Of a stretch of 54,146 nt of DNA, positions 7,874-16,510 are shown one piece after another. The notes beneath the pieces are model-generated. The model was given only the letters and a program-made list of their open reading frames with translations. It was not told the DNA's origin and made no database searches. The translations under genes were made by a program, and so were the position numbers. The stretch covers positions 1-54,146 of the forward strand of contig JAFUGT010000147.1 of the NCBI GenBank assembly GCA_017469275.1. The letters run 5' to 3'. Within the stretch, counting starts at the first letter, position 1. Every line of letters begins with the position of its first letter. The stretch is from Lachnospiraceae bacterium. GTDB lineage: Bacteria; Bacillota; Clostridia; Lachnospirales; Lachnospiraceae.

Positions 7874-8800
7874 TTACTTCTTTGCCATCTGCCTGGTAAC
7901 TCTGTCATACATCTCCTGAGCAGCATTATATCCCATCTCCTTCTGACGATGATTAACTGCTGCCGATTCAACTATGATAGCAAGATTACGCCCGGGTCGG
8001 ATTGGAATATTATATGTAACGACCTTATTGCCAAGATATTCAGTATAATGATCGTCAAGACCCATTCGGTCATAATTGGCCTCCTTGTTCCACTCCTCCA
8101 GATTAATAACAAGGTCTATATTCTGAGTCATCTTAACACACTCAAATCCAAACAGTGCCTTAACATCAATGATACCAATACCCCTAAGTTCAATGAAATG
8201 CCTCGTAATCTCCGGCGATGTACCAACCAATGTTTCATCGGAAACCTTCTTAATCTCAACCACATCATCAGAGACAAGTCGATGTCCTCGCTTGATAAGT
8301 TCAAGCGCCGCCTCGGACTTACCGATGCCACTCTCACCTGTGATAAGAACGCCCACACCGTATACATCAACCAGTACTGCATGAATGGAAATTCTTGGTG
8401 CCAGTTCCACATGAAGCCATCTAACAGCTTCGTGTACAAATGCAGAAGTGGTGGCCTCCGTGGTCAAAACGGGAATGCCGTACTTTCTTCCCACCTCAAT
8501 AATAAAGTCCTGCGGTTCAAGTCCTCTACAGAATACCAGACATGGAAAACTGTGTTGAAACAGCTTGTCAAATATCTCGGCACGCTTTTCATCATCTTCC
8601 ATACTGGCAATATAAGCATGCTCTACATTACCGCATATCTGAATCCTGTTCTCATCGAAATGCTCAAAGAACCCGGAAAGCTGTACCGCCGGACGATTAA
8701 TATCCGGGTCCGTTATAAGTATCTCGTCTGTGTTGATTTCAGGTAAATGATTCACCAGATTCAGTTTCTCGATCAATTGTGTTAAAGTTATCGAATACAT
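7874..8800 (-). CDS. hprK: HPr kinase/phosphorylase
   Basis: This 308-residue protein is a full-length HprK, which phosphorylates Ser46 of HPr and Crh at high ATP or fructose bisphosphate and removes the phosphate when energy is low. It has the N-terminal receiver-like domain, the P-loop GESGIGKSEAALELIKRGH (about 152-170), the following LVSDD segment and the family signature region IRPGRNLAIIVESAAVNHRQ near the C-terminus. An AGGAGAG ribosome binding site lies just before the ATG. Two copies of a promoter-like repeat lie upstream. Its substrate candidate, the Glu15 HPr-like protein, is encoded about 4 kb downstream; a canonical His15 HPr is not in the window. Confidence 0.95.
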   Translation of the reverse strand: MYSITLTQLIEKLNLVNHLPEINTDEILITDPDINRPAVQLSGFFEHFDENRIQICGNVEHAYIASMEDDEKRAEIFDKLFQHSFPCLVFCRGLEPQDFIIEVGRKYGIPVLTTEATTSAFVHEAVRWLHVELAPRISIHAVLVDVYGVGVLITGESGIGKSEAALELIKRGHRLVSDDVVEIKKVSDETLVGTSPEITRHFIELRGIGIIDVKALFGFECVKMTQNIDLVINLEEWNKEANYDRMGLDDHYTEYLGNKVVTYNIPIRPGRNLAIIVESAAVNHRQKEMGYNAAQEMYDRVTRQMAKK

Positions 8801-8836
8801 TATCTCTCCTTTCTCCCAACGAAGTAGTTATCTCAC

Positions 8837-8845
8837 ATTATATCA
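8837..8845 (-). promoter_or_regulatory. extended -10 promoter element of hprK
   Basis: On the minus strand TGATATAAT (TGnTATAAT) is a perfect extended -10 box, about 37 bases before the hprK start codon. No good -35 hexamer is seen 17 bases upstream, as is common with extended -10 promoters. Confidence 0.55.
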
Positions 8846-8938
8846 TGAACTTCCTAATTGCGCCATCCTTGGCGCAAAAAAACACTCGTTCATGCTATAT
8901 ATACTTCCGTGTATAATATATCATGAACTTCCTAATTG
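8839..8938. repeat. 22-bp direct repeat upstream of hprK
   Basis: The same 22 bases (starting TATATCATGAACTTCC) occur at 8839-8860 and 8917-8938, 78 bases apart. Each copy contains an extended -10-like element reading toward hprK (second copy: TGATATATT at 8923-8915). Between them is a 6-bp perfect hairpin GCGCCA-TCCT-TGGCGC at 8860-8875. Confidence 0.8.
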
Positions 8939-9031
8939 TTCCACACTAGAATTATAGATATTAGCAGTCCTTCATTATATCGTTATTTTATATACTGAAT
9001 ATACAACTAACTTTCGGGCATAAATAATTCT

Positions 9032-9057
9032 TATAATCGTAGTAAATTTATACGATT
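9032..9057 (+). promoter_or_regulatory. -10 box and inverted-repeat operator of the XRE gene
   Basis: TATAAT (9032-9037) is followed by, and overlaps, a 7-bp inverted repeat AATCGTA (9035-9041) and TACGATT (9051-9057) with a 9-base spacer. The placement over the transcription start suggests an operator, probably for the XRE protein itself. The -35 region is weak. Confidence 0.5.
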
Positions 9058-9072
9058 TTTAGGAGGTTTCTT

Positions 9073-9408
9073 ATGCAGCGGGAAAAAGCAACATTTGATA
9101 TTTTAAAGAAGATAGATGATGAGAGAATGAAGCGTAACTGGTCCGAATATAGTCTGGCAAAAAATGCAGACCTTACACAATCCACCATATCCACGTGGTA
9201 CAGAAGAAATCTTCAACCTTCTGTTGCTTCCATAGAGAAAATATGTAAGGGTCTTGGAATATCACTTTCCGAATTCTTCAATGACGAAAGTTCCTATATG
9301 TATCTGACTCCCCAGCAAAATGAGATACTTGAACTCTGGGAAGCTTTGACCCCCACCCAGCGTGACAGCGTGATTAATCTGTTAAAGTCATTTTTATCAG
9401 AGAATTGA
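9073..9408 (+). CDS. XRE-family transcriptional regulator
   Basis: A 111-residue protein with an N-terminal Cro/C1-type helix-turn-helix (about residues 10-68: SEYSLAKNADLTQSTISTWY followed by PSVASIEKICKGLGISLSEF). The C-terminal 40 residues (TPQQNEILELWEALTPTQRD) form a short helical extension typical of small clostridial repressors. AGGAGG lies seven bases before the ATG. It is one of the few plus-strand genes, divergent from hprK, and has an inverted repeat over its promoter that suggests autoregulation. Targets are unknown; hprK is a possible one because the two share the upstream interval. Confidence 0.88.
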   Translation: MQREKATFDILKKIDDERMKRNWSEYSLAKNADLTQSTISTWYRRNLQPSVASIEKICKGLGISLSEFFNDESSYMYLTPQQNEILELWEALTPTQRDSVINLLKSFLSEN

Positions 9409-9420
9409 ATATAGTGAAAG

Positions 9421-9467
9421 AATTCCCATGGGACAAAGAAACGATGGTTCTATGTCCCATGGGAATT
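9421..9467. terminator. 15-bp perfect hairpin between convergent genes
   Basis: AATTCCCATGGGACA (9421-9435) pairs perfectly with TGTCCCATGGGAATT (9453-9467) around a 17-base loop. It lies just past the XRE stop codon. The T tract after it is poor, so it may be a structured 3' end rather than a classical terminator. Confidence 0.5.
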
Positions 9468-9534
9468 ACTTAATTCTATTACATTGCAATCTTATTACAA
9501 ACCATTTACCACAATTTTCTCTTTAAGAGTTTTA

Positions 9535-10521
9535 TTACAAATCCCCATATTTCTTTTTGTATGCCTGTAATTCACTTTGCAGATCATTATTGCTTTTCAG
9601 TAGATTATCATTGCTCTTTTGCAGATTATCATTACTCTTCTGCATCTCAACTTTATCTCTCTGCCACTTTTCTTTCTCTTCCCGCAGTATCTCCAGTTCT
9701 TCACATATTATATCAGCTTCCGTCATAAAAGAATGATCAGTCATAGTCTGTACCTCCTCTAATTCCTCCGCTCCCAGATGTTCACATATATAATCCCGCA
9801 ATTTCAAGCTATAGTCTTTAAGTTTATATGCATCTTCATATGTGATATTTCCAAGAGCATAGTTCTTATTAATGATACCTATAATATCACACTCTATAAA
9901 CTCTTTCAATTCCTCTGCGCTCTTTGTCATCTTTTTATTTTTCTTATCCACCCAGCTTCTTAATTTCATCAATCTGAAGGGAATGAGTATAACCATGTTC
10001 TTCTTTTCCATATCCTCAGATGACATGTCAGGAATTTTGATAACGGGCACTGTATAGTCGAATTGGTTACCCTCCTCGTCTAATTCCATCTCCAGAACAT
10101 ATTCATCAGGAACGTTATACTCATAATATAGATAAATAATAACAGGCTTCGGAAACCTCATAACATACCTGTTCTCATCTTTTACCGCATTCCTCTTGGC
10201 ATGCTCAAAGCCGTAATCGAACACCCGAAACACAACTTCGTTATCATTATAGGTCTGCGCCTCCATGTGATACGCATGCTCACCATTGACCGTAACAATA
10301 CAGTCTGCCAGTATCATGTTCATACGTTCATTATCTTTCACAAATTCAGTCCAGTTGTAGGTAAGAATACTATCATCCGGATAATCCGTTCCAAATATTC
10401 CGTTGATCATCCTTACAACTGCCTTAACAGATAATGTAATACACTTCTTGAAAGTTTTGTCAAATATCTTTTTGGTATCTCCTATACTTAAAAAAGTTTC
10501 ATTTTTTCTATTATTATCCAT
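9535..10521 (-). CDS. PD-(D/E)XK nuclease, Rpn/transposase-like
   Basis: The 328-residue protein belongs to the Rpn-like PD-(D/E)XK family often annotated as transposase or recombination-promoting nuclease. The candidate catalytic core is ADCIVTVNGEHAYHMEAQ near residue 72 (Asp, then Glu-x-Gln in place of Glu-x-Lys), after an N-terminal helical region (FDKTFKKCITLSVKAVVRMI). The last 60 residues form a coiled coil with a 7-residue repeat (KSNDNLQ, KSNDNLL, KSNNDLQ), encoded by three near-identical 21-bp units. Such proteins spread as single-gene mobile units and promote RecA-independent recombination in E. coli; here no inverted repeats or target duplications were seen. It starts with AAGGAG nine bases upstream. 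Confidence 0.75.
   Translation of the reverse strand: MDNNRKNETFLSIGDTKKIFDKTFKKCITLSVKAVVRMINGIFGTDYPDDSILTYNWTEFVKDNERMNMILADCIVTVNGEHAYHMEAQTYNDNEVVFRVFDYGFEHAKRNAVKDENRYVMRFPKPVIIYLYYEYNVPDEYVLEMELDEEGNQFDYTVPVIKIPDMSSEDMEKKNMVILIPFRLMKLRSWVDKKNKKMTKSAEELKEFIECDIIGIINKNYALGNITYEDAYKLKDYSLKLRDYICEHLGAEELEEVQTMTDHSFMTEADIICEELEILREEKEKWQRDKVEMQKSNDNLQKSNDNLLKSNNDLQSELQAYKKKYGDL
9579..9645. repeat. 21-bp tandem repeat inside the nuclease gene
   Basis: About three imperfect 21-base units (each containing a GATTATCATT-like core) encode the KSND/NxL heptads of the C-terminal coiled coil. The length of a multiple of three would allow in-frame copy-number change. Confidence 0.7.
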
Positions 10522-10811
10522 AGGTATCTTATTCTCCTTAGCATAATTTCAAAAGCGCTTCCTTGCCAATATTGTATCAGACAAAAATATATAATACCAT
10601 GAATAAATTCTATAAAATCATATACAAAATATTTTTATTATAAACTTTTGTTTAGAATTATGAATAAAATTTTATAATTATAAATAATCAATTATATTAT
10701 TGTACCATTAATATAAAAACTAAAAACACCTTGTTATATTGCAGTGATGAAGAGAAAAAAATAATATTGAGATTAATCAAGGATATATTAAGGTTAAAAA
10801 ATATGTGATCA
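10522..10811. other. AT-rich gene-free interval
   Basis: No coding frame with a ribosome binding site is seen. The stretch is extremely A+T rich, especially 10580-10720. It contains a CAAAAGCGCTTCCT sequence at 10550-10563 that resembles the catabolite-responsive element core but lacks its leading TG. It separates the divergently transcribed nuclease gene and small membrane protein gene. Confidence 0.5.
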
Positions 10812-10840
10812 TTGCACTCCCAATACAGAAATGCTATAAT
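10812..10840 (+). promoter_or_regulatory. sigma-A promoter of the 111-residue membrane protein gene
   Basis: TTGCAC (10812-10817) and TATAAT (10835-10840) are separated by 17 bases; the gene starts 50 bases downstream. Confidence 0.8.
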
Positions 10841-10890
10841 CCTAACATAAATATGTATCCAACAATTCTGTATATTCGGAGGTAATATAA

Positions 10891-11226
10891 ATGAATCAAA
10901 ATAATAATAATCTGTCAAGTTTATTTGAAAAAGATCCCAAAAAGGCATCCACTATAATTGTTATTGTGGTTATCATGTGTTGCATATTCCCTGTGTTATT
11001 TCTGATACTTCCCATTGTTATAGTCGCATTTGTTGCATCCAGTAAGAAGAACGATGAGTACTCAGCAGATCACAGAACCAACATATCCGGTTCGGGAGAC
11101 GGCGTCAGAGAGGAAATACTTGCACATGAGAAACCGATTGATTACAACAAATCGACCTACGAAATATACAATGAACTTATTAATAAGAAAACCGACTATA
11201 GCGGAGTAAACAAAGATCTGCTGTAG
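10891..11226 (+). CDS. small single-helix membrane protein, unknown function
   Basis: I do not recognise this 111-residue protein. It has a short Asn-rich cytoplasmic start, a long hydrophobic stretch (about residues 22-48, IIVIVVIMCCIFPVLFLILP) that could be one long or two short membrane helices, and a polar tail of about 60 residues. Expression signals are strong: a near-consensus promoter, a CGGAGG ribosome binding site nine bases before the ATG and a long terminator 75 bases after the stop. The convergent downstream gene is a GH26 enzyme; no functional link is evident. Confidence 0.7.
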   Translation: MNQNNNNLSSLFEKDPKKASTIIVIVVIMCCIFPVLFLILPIVIVAFVASSKKNDEYSADHRTNISGSGDGVREEILAHEKPIDYNKSTYEIYNELINKKTDYSGVNKDLL

Positions 11227-11300
11227 ACAAAACCGCATAGGAAAAAACTATTACAGGCAAAAACCTGCAGACAAAAAATCCATGGACAAAACCGCCACAG

Positions 11301-11347
11301 AAAAAAAACTTCCACAACCGTACTTTGACAGTTGTGGAAGTTTTTTC
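11301..11347. terminator. bidirectional terminator
   Basis: A 16-bp stem (AAAAAACTTCCACAAC with GTTGTGGAAGTTTTTT) with a 12-base loop has A and T tracts on both sides and lies between the convergent membrane-protein and GH26 genes. Confidence 0.9.
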
Positions 11348-12283
11348 TTACAGCTTTATAGCATAATCGCTATCGTACATTTCCTTTAATTTAATTTTGC
11401 TATTATACTGCTCGCCAATGCAGAACTCTTTCGACCAGCACATGTAATACGCCCACGGTATTTTCGACTGCTCAATAGTCTTAATATCCGGAAGGTATCC
11501 TATCTCAGCAAGTGCAGCCACCTTGTTCTTAGTAGTCTCCTTTAACAGTTTTTCATAATCTTCTTTGTAATCCGTATCTTCATACTTCTCAAGATAAATG
11601 TCTACAGATATTACATCCACATATTCATCTCCGGGATATCCTTCAGCAAGTCGGCAATTCCATACCCACAAAAGATTGTCAAGATGCTTCTCATTTACAT
11701 AGTAATCGTACATTAACTTGTAGAGTTCCCGAGCCACCTCAGGCCCCTTTGCACCCCACCAGAACCAGGTTCCGTCGGACTCATGGAAAGGTCTCCATAG
11801 AATCGGGATACCCGCTTCTTTAAAGCGTTCAAGTTCTTCTGCTATAACATCCATATCACGATAGAAGGCTTCCCTTTCATACGTCCCATCTACAAGCACC
11901 ATTGATGCGTCAAAATCTGTATGTTCTGCATAGAAACTCTTGTCTTCTCCACCTATAGGGGAATACCAGTGGAAAGAAAATGTTACTATACCATCCGTAC
12001 TTGTTGCCCAATCGTATGCTGTATCCAGCGTCCCCTGATTCTCATATATTTCCGTAAGACAAGCCTCAGAAGCATCGTCATAATTAATATTCGGCGAATA
12101 CGCCAGTAATTCAAATCCTCTGAGTTTTGGTTCTTTACCTGTAACTTCTTTAATATATTCAATTTCTTCACAGGGTTTTGTCTGGGTATGCTGACCTGTG
12201 ATTATCCCCTTCCCCTGCACACTGTATAGATAATCCAACAATTCTCTGGCTTCTTTTGTTGCATTTTTATTAACCGGCTGCAT
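11348..12283 (-). CDS. GH26 family glycoside hydrolase, cytoplasmic
   Basis: A 311-residue protein of glycoside hydrolase family 26, whose members are mostly beta-mannanases. The acid/base Glu is in RPFHESDGTWFWWG (near residue 165), and the likely nucleophile Glu is in VAALAEIGYLPD (near 265). There is no signal peptide, so unlike most mannanases it should act inside the cell, probably on imported manno-oligosaccharides. Its length corresponds to a bare catalytic domain without a carbohydrate-binding module. It lies 60 bases after tspO on the same strand, with AGGAGG seven bases before the ATG. No sugar transporter is adjacent. Substrate specificity is inferred from the family. Confidence 0.88.
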   Translation of the reverse strand: MQPVNKNATKEARELLDYLYSVQGKGIITGQHTQTKPCEEIEYIKEVTGKEPKLRGFELLAYSPNINYDDASEACLTEIYENQGTLDTAYDWATSTDGIVTFSFHWYSPIGGEDKSFYAEHTDFDASMVLVDGTYEREAFYRDMDVIAEELERFKEAGIPILWRPFHESDGTWFWWGAKGPEVARELYKLMYDYYVNEKHLDNLLWVWNCRLAEGYPGDEYVDVISVDIYLEKYEDTDYKEDYEKLLKETTKNKVAALAEIGYLPDIKTIEQSKIPWAYYMCWSKEFCIGEQYNSKIKLKEMYDSDYAIKL

Positions 12284-12342
12284 CTTATTTCCTCCTCTTT
12301 TCTCTTGTTCATTTTTGGTATTTTAAGAATATAACTTTTCCC

Positions 12343-12819
12343 CTATCTGGGATTTAGCATATAAATTCCTACATTGAGGTAGCCTGCAAATGATACCCAT
12401 AAAAGATATGGTATCATAAGGTATGCAGCAGCAGGACTTATCTTTCGGAATTTCAATATCGTTATCAGTATTAGTCCCCACATGGCAAGAAGCCATATAA
12501 ATGAGAAAAGATATAACCTAAAATTGAAAAAGAAGAAAGACCAAAAGAAGTTAAATGCAAGCTGGATAAGATATATCTTAATTGCCTCCTTAACATCTTC
12601 TCTCTCAGAACCCTGCTGCCAGACAAGGTATGATGCAATACCCATCAACACATAAAGTATTGTCCACACCACCGGAAAAAGCCATGCCGGTGGTGATAAA
12701 GGCGGCTGATTAAGCATCGAAAATACCATCTGTGCGCCTCTGGTAAAATAAGCAGCTACAGTCCCTACTGCCACAGGCAGTAACACAGCAATCGCAAATT
12801 CATCCTTTTTTATATTCAT
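12343..12819 (-). CDS. TspO/MBR family tryptophan-rich sensory protein
   Basis: A 158-residue membrane protein with five predicted helices and the family signature PPLSPPAWLFPVVWTILY near residue 38. TspO proteins bind tetrapyrroles such as protoporphyrin IX and are linked to stress responses; the role in anaerobes is unclear. The start is placed at the ATG at 12819, preceded by AGGT; an upstream in-frame TTG would add 13 residues, but a TATAAT-like box lies over that extension. It probably shares a transcript with the GH26 gene 59 bases downstream. Confidence 0.9.
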   Translation of the reverse strand: MNIKKDEFAIAVLLPVAVGTVAAYFTRGAQMVFSMLNQPPLSPPAWLFPVVWTILYVLMGIASYLVWQQGSEREDVKEAIKIYLIQLAFNFFWSFFFFNFRLYLFSFIWLLAMWGLILITILKFRKISPAAAYLMIPYLLWVSFAGYLNVGIYMLNPR

Positions 12820-12905
12820 ATATGTACCTGAATTATATATTTTTACATTATATGCCAAAGCATGAAAATATATATCTTATAATACAGGACAAATAATCAC
12901 TTTCT

Positions 12906-14933
12906 TTATGGAACAACAACTTCCTTGACTGCCGTGTAGCTTCCGTATAGCTTCTTCTTACCCGACTTCCTATATGCCCTCATCTTAACATAGTAGGTTC
13001 CCGGTAACAGAACCTTATAGCATGATGTCTTTGACTTACCGGACACCGTTGCAAACTTTGAATATTTTCCATCAGGTGCAGTTGCAAAACTGACCTCATA
13101 ACCGGACGCTGAAGAATTTTTATTCCACTTAACATTTACAGGTCCCTGTACACTTACATTAAATCCTTTTATCCTTGTAGGGCCTACTGTCACCTTGCAT
13201 TTCAGGGACTTCTTCTTTGCACCGTTAACAAATGTTCCCGTAATGGTAGCTCTACCATATTTCTTACCCTTAATTCTGCCGCCGGTACTTACCGATGCAA
13301 CCTTACTGTTAGTAGATTTCCAGGTTACTTTTCTATGCACATGCTCTGATGCTAACAGCTTAACCGTAAGACTGTCACCCTTAGATACTCCGAGAGAAGA
13401 AGCACTTAAATGGAAATTTGACTTTGTCTGTGTTGCATCTGTAAAGGCTTTGATTCTCGCATTTGCTTTAAGTTTTGTTCCCATATCGTACCATTTACCA
13501 TTTACTTTGATAAATGATTGATTCTTGGCAACATTTGCAATAAATCTTATCCAGTCATTCTTGGGATTGAGATAAGATGTATCAACACCCATATAGGCAT
13601 TGGCACCACCATTGGTTGTAAGTCTTACCACAATAGAAAAATTCTCTCCTGCTGTCAGCGATACCGGCTCCGGTAATTCTATCATCTGATATCCTGCATC
13701 AGACAGTGTTCCCTTAATACTTGCAGAAAAAGCCTTAGTTCCGGCTGTCGGCTTTGACGCACTGGTAAGACCTGTATATACCTGAATCTCGTAGTTAGTG
13801 CCAACGCTTGTTGTATATATACTTACGGCCTTCAATTCTTCATTGTAACTTCCGGCACCTTTAGCCTTAAATACATTCGCATAATGTGTTGCCGAATTAT
13901 ATGCATATGCCGGATTGCCGGTTCCATCGTGTTGATAACAATTATTGTACATAGCAGATTTTGTACTCATCTCAAAACTCATCATTTCCGAAAGAGACTT
14001 GTCAGCATAAGAGATATACATATATCCTTTATCGCCAAAACTTGTACCGTAACTGTTTTTGACTATCCATGCGCCATTTCTTGATGGAGTTTTTTCAAAG
14101 TTATCCTTTGAATAGTTATCATCCCATCCAACTATGGTAATCGCATGATTGGCATTCTTTACCGGACTGTAATAAGATGCTTTACTATCCTTGAAATAAT
14201 TCTTATCAAAATACATACCTGCCGCAACTGCACCATGAGTCTTAACAGCATCTTTTATTTTGTCAATAGAATTATCAAGATTTGTTGTATTATAATTATA
14301 TAAATACATAGTCTTAACAGCATAATCTCCCTGATAACAAAGTGACGCCGCAGGTGTTGATCCATAGGGAGACTGACTTTCAGTGTTGATACCGGCACCT
14401 GTTGCCAAAGCTATTCCTGTTCCCTGTAGAGTTCCCGAAGCAGTCAGATAATCATATCCCGCCCTTGCAATCATGTTGTGATCACCCTTCGTATATCCGA
14501 GACTGTCTGTCTGGCGGTTATAAAAGAAATAAGCTATGGAATTTTCAGAAATATCTATATTTGAATCTGCCAATCCATTCTTAATAAGATTTGCTTCAAT
14601 AACGGCAGCAGACGCGAAGGACCAACAGGTTTCATATTTGCCCTGATCTTTAACTTTGGTTATCCACGCCTGTCTTCTACTGTCAAATGCCGTTTCAAAA
14701 GCTCCCAGTTTTGAAATATCAGGAACCTCTTCATCATCATGAATTACCGCCGGCGCTATCCAATTATCGGATGTCACATATTGTTCTGACGATAAAGAAC
14801 TTGCACTTACCACCGCATTGTCCGCGCTTAAAAATCCACCCGCTACAATTGCCATTATCAACATTGCAACAGCAATTATATAGTCTATTCTGCCCCTTCT
14901 CATTTCAACTTTTCTTAACTTAATATCTTTCAT
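12906..14933 (-). CDS. secreted papain-like (C1) peptidase with Ig-like domains
   Basis: The 675-residue protein starts with an unusually late but clear signal sequence (IDYIIAVAMLIMAIVAGGFL after a basic stretch). The catalytic domain follows: Cys in KYETCWSFASAA (about residue 103), His in ANHAITIVGWDD and Asn in AWIVKNSYGTSFGDKGYMYI. Next is a beta-rich lectin-like region seen in related clostridial C1 peptidases, then a bacterial Ig-like (BIG2) domain (VTWKSTNSKVASVSTGGRIK) and a C-terminal FnIII-like region. It should act outside the cell on proteins or peptides. AGGAGTG lies five bases before the chosen ATG at 14933; a longer frame upstream lacks such a site. No cell-wall anchor motif is visible. 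Confidence 0.87.
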   Translation of the reverse strand: MKDIKLRKVEMRRGRIDYIIAVAMLIMAIVAGGFLSADNAVVSASSLSSEQYVTSDNWIAPAVIHDDEEVPDISKLGAFETAFDSRRQAWITKVKDQGKYETCWSFASAAVIEANLIKNGLADSNIDISENSIAYFFYNRQTDSLGYTKGDHNMIARAGYDYLTASGTLQGTGIALATGAGINTESQSPYGSTPAASLCYQGDYAVKTMYLYNYNTTNLDNSIDKIKDAVKTHGAVAAGMYFDKNYFKDSKASYYSPVKNANHAITIVGWDDNYSKDNFEKTPSRNGAWIVKNSYGTSFGDKGYMYISYADKSLSEMMSFEMSTKSAMYNNCYQHDGTGNPAYAYNSATHYANVFKAKGAGSYNEELKAVSIYTTSVGTNYEIQVYTGLTSASKPTAGTKAFSASIKGTLSDAGYQMIELPEPVSLTAGENFSIVVRLTTNGGANAYMGVDTSYLNPKNDWIRFIANVAKNQSFIKVNGKWYDMGTKLKANARIKAFTDATQTKSNFHLSASSLGVSKGDSLTVKLLASEHVHRKVTWKSTNSKVASVSTGGRIKGKKYGRATITGTFVNGAKKKSLKCKVTVGPTRIKGFNVSVQGPVNVKWNKNSSASGYEVSFATAPDGKYSKFATVSGKSKTSCYKVLLPGTYYVKMRAYRKSGKKKLYGSYTAVKEVVVP

Positions 14934-15017
14934 AAATCCACTCCTAAAAATATGTCTTCCCATCATGTCGACTGACTTTTCCATAACAGACATTCACAAA
15001 CGTATGTCTATGCATCT

Positions 15018-16487
15018 CTACAATCTTTTCTCTATCTCGGAAATTACGGTCTTCAATGCTTTAATTCTTGCATATTTCTTATCATTTGATTCCAACACAT
15101 ACCATGGTGCATATGTTGTATTGGTCTTTTCGAGCATTTCATTGACTGCATCCTCATAGAGATCCCATTTTTCTCGATTGCGCCAGTCTTCGTCCGTAAT
15201 CTTCCACTGTTTCTCAGGCGTATTCTGACGAAGTGTGAATCTCTCCAATTGTGTATCTTTATCTATCTGTACCCAGAACTTAATTACTATGGCGCCCCAG
15301 TCAGCCAACTCTTTCTCAAATTCATTGATCTCATAGTAGGCTCTCTGCCAGTCATTCTCACTGCAGAAGCCTTCAAGGCGTTCCACCATCACGCGTCCGT
15401 ACCAGGTACGATCAAAAATAGCAACATGTCCATCCTTCGGAAGTCTGTTCCAAAATCTCCAAAGATAATGTCTGGCTTTCTCATGAGGTTCCGGACTCGC
15501 TATCGGGTGTACCTCATAACCTCTGGGATCAAGTGCCGATGCGATACGCTTGATATTACCGCCCTTGCCGGCAGCATCCCAACCTTCATATGCGATTATC
15601 ACCGGAATCTTTCTTCTATAGATTTCATTGTGAAGCTGACGAAGCCTCTTCTGACAAGCCTTAAGTTCTAATCTGTATGTCTCATCCGTCATTGTCTTAT
15701 CCGCAAGTGGTATATCGGCAAGCTTAGGTATCGGCTTAACCGGAAATGTATTCTGCAATACCGGAACCGCTTTTGAATAGTTCATCAAAGCCGTATCTAT
15801 TCCGGATAAGAGAAGTTCTAACATCTGAAGCTCCGCCCACTTCTTATCTGTAGATGAAATCAGATACCACGGAGCATTCGGTTGATTTGTCTCATCAAGA
15901 TATTCATCAAATACCTTTTTGCACTCATCATATTTCTCGTTCTGTCTTATATCCTTTTTAGATACTCTCCACTTTGTGTTCTTGTCATCCAGAAGCGCAT
16001 CCATTCGCTTTTTCTGCTCCTTCTTGCCAATGTGGAAAAAGAACTTCATGACAAGGTATCCGTTATCAGTAAGTTGTCTCTCAAATCTTTTGATACTGTT
16101 TATTCTGTCTTTGTATTCTTTCTTCTTAAGTTTGCCCGAAAGGTAATCTTCTGTAACCTCATCCATCCAGCCGCCTTCAAAGAATACAAGTTGTCCCGCT
16201 GCCGGAATCTTAACAAAATGTCTGTATAGAAACGGCTTTCTCTTCTCCTCATCAGTTGCCTCCTGCATAACGGCAACCTTGAAAAATCTGGGATCAAGAT
16301 TACGAATGATCTTGCCAAGCACACTTCCCTTGCCGGCAGCACCCCAGCCTTCTAAGACCACCAATACCGGAAGTTTCTTTTCCTTTATCTCGATTTGTTT
16401 TGCGGCAAGTTTGGTCCTTGCATCCTCAAGCCTTTTCTCTAATTCCTCCGCCTCTAGTTTTTCCCCTTTACTCCAATCCTTTAACAT
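15018..16487 (-). CDS. pap: polyphosphate:AMP phosphotransferase (two-domain PPK2)
   Basis: The 489-residue protein has two tandem PPK2 kinase domains, each with a P-loop: GWGAAGKGSVLGKI near residue 48 and GWDAAGKGGNIKRI near 308. This two-domain layout marks class II PPK2 (PAP), which transfers phosphate from polyphosphate to AMP to make ADP. The second domain has the fuller motif set (FDRTWYGRVMVERLEGF); in the first, the matching Asp-Arg is replaced by GGWMDEVTEDYL, as is usual for the inactive half. AGGAGAGGG lies seven bases before the ATG. Before insertion of a MITE-like element it would have followed the polysaccharide deacetylase stop codon by about 30 bases, so the two were probably cotranscribed. 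Confidence 0.9.
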   Translation of the reverse strand: MLKDWSKGEKLEAEELEKRLEDARTKLAAKQIEIKEKKLPVLVVLEGWGAAGKGSVLGKIIRNLDPRFFKVAVMQEATDEEKRKPFLYRHFVKIPAAGQLVFFEGGWMDEVTEDYLSGKLKKKEYKDRINSIKRFERQLTDNGYLVMKFFFHIGKKEQKKRMDALLDDKNTKWRVSKKDIRQNEKYDECKKVFDEYLDETNQPNAPWYLISSTDKKWAELQMLELLLSGIDTALMNYSKAVPVLQNTFPVKPIPKLADIPLADKTMTDETYRLELKACQKRLRQLHNEIYRRKIPVIIAYEGWDAAGKGGNIKRIASALDPRGYEVHPIASPEPHEKARHYLWRFWNRLPKDGHVAIFDRTWYGRVMVERLEGFCSENDWQRAYYEINEFEKELADWGAIVIKFWVQIDKDTQLERFTLRQNTPEKQWKITDEDWRNREKWDLYEDAVNEMLEKTNTTYAPWYVLESNDKKYARIKALKTVISEIEKRL

Positions 16488-16510
16488 ATGTACCCTCTCC
16501 TTTCTATTCT

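Noticed and set aside
7303..8746. Plus-strand frames of up to 300 codons opposite glk and hprK
   Set aside because: They are antisense to two clearly identified genes, have no ribosome binding site and no recognisable domain.
10550..10563. Catabolite-responsive element upstream of the PD-(D/E)XK gene
   Set aside because: The core AAAAGCGCTT fits, but the leading TG is missing and the site is far from any sugar gene, so it was not called.
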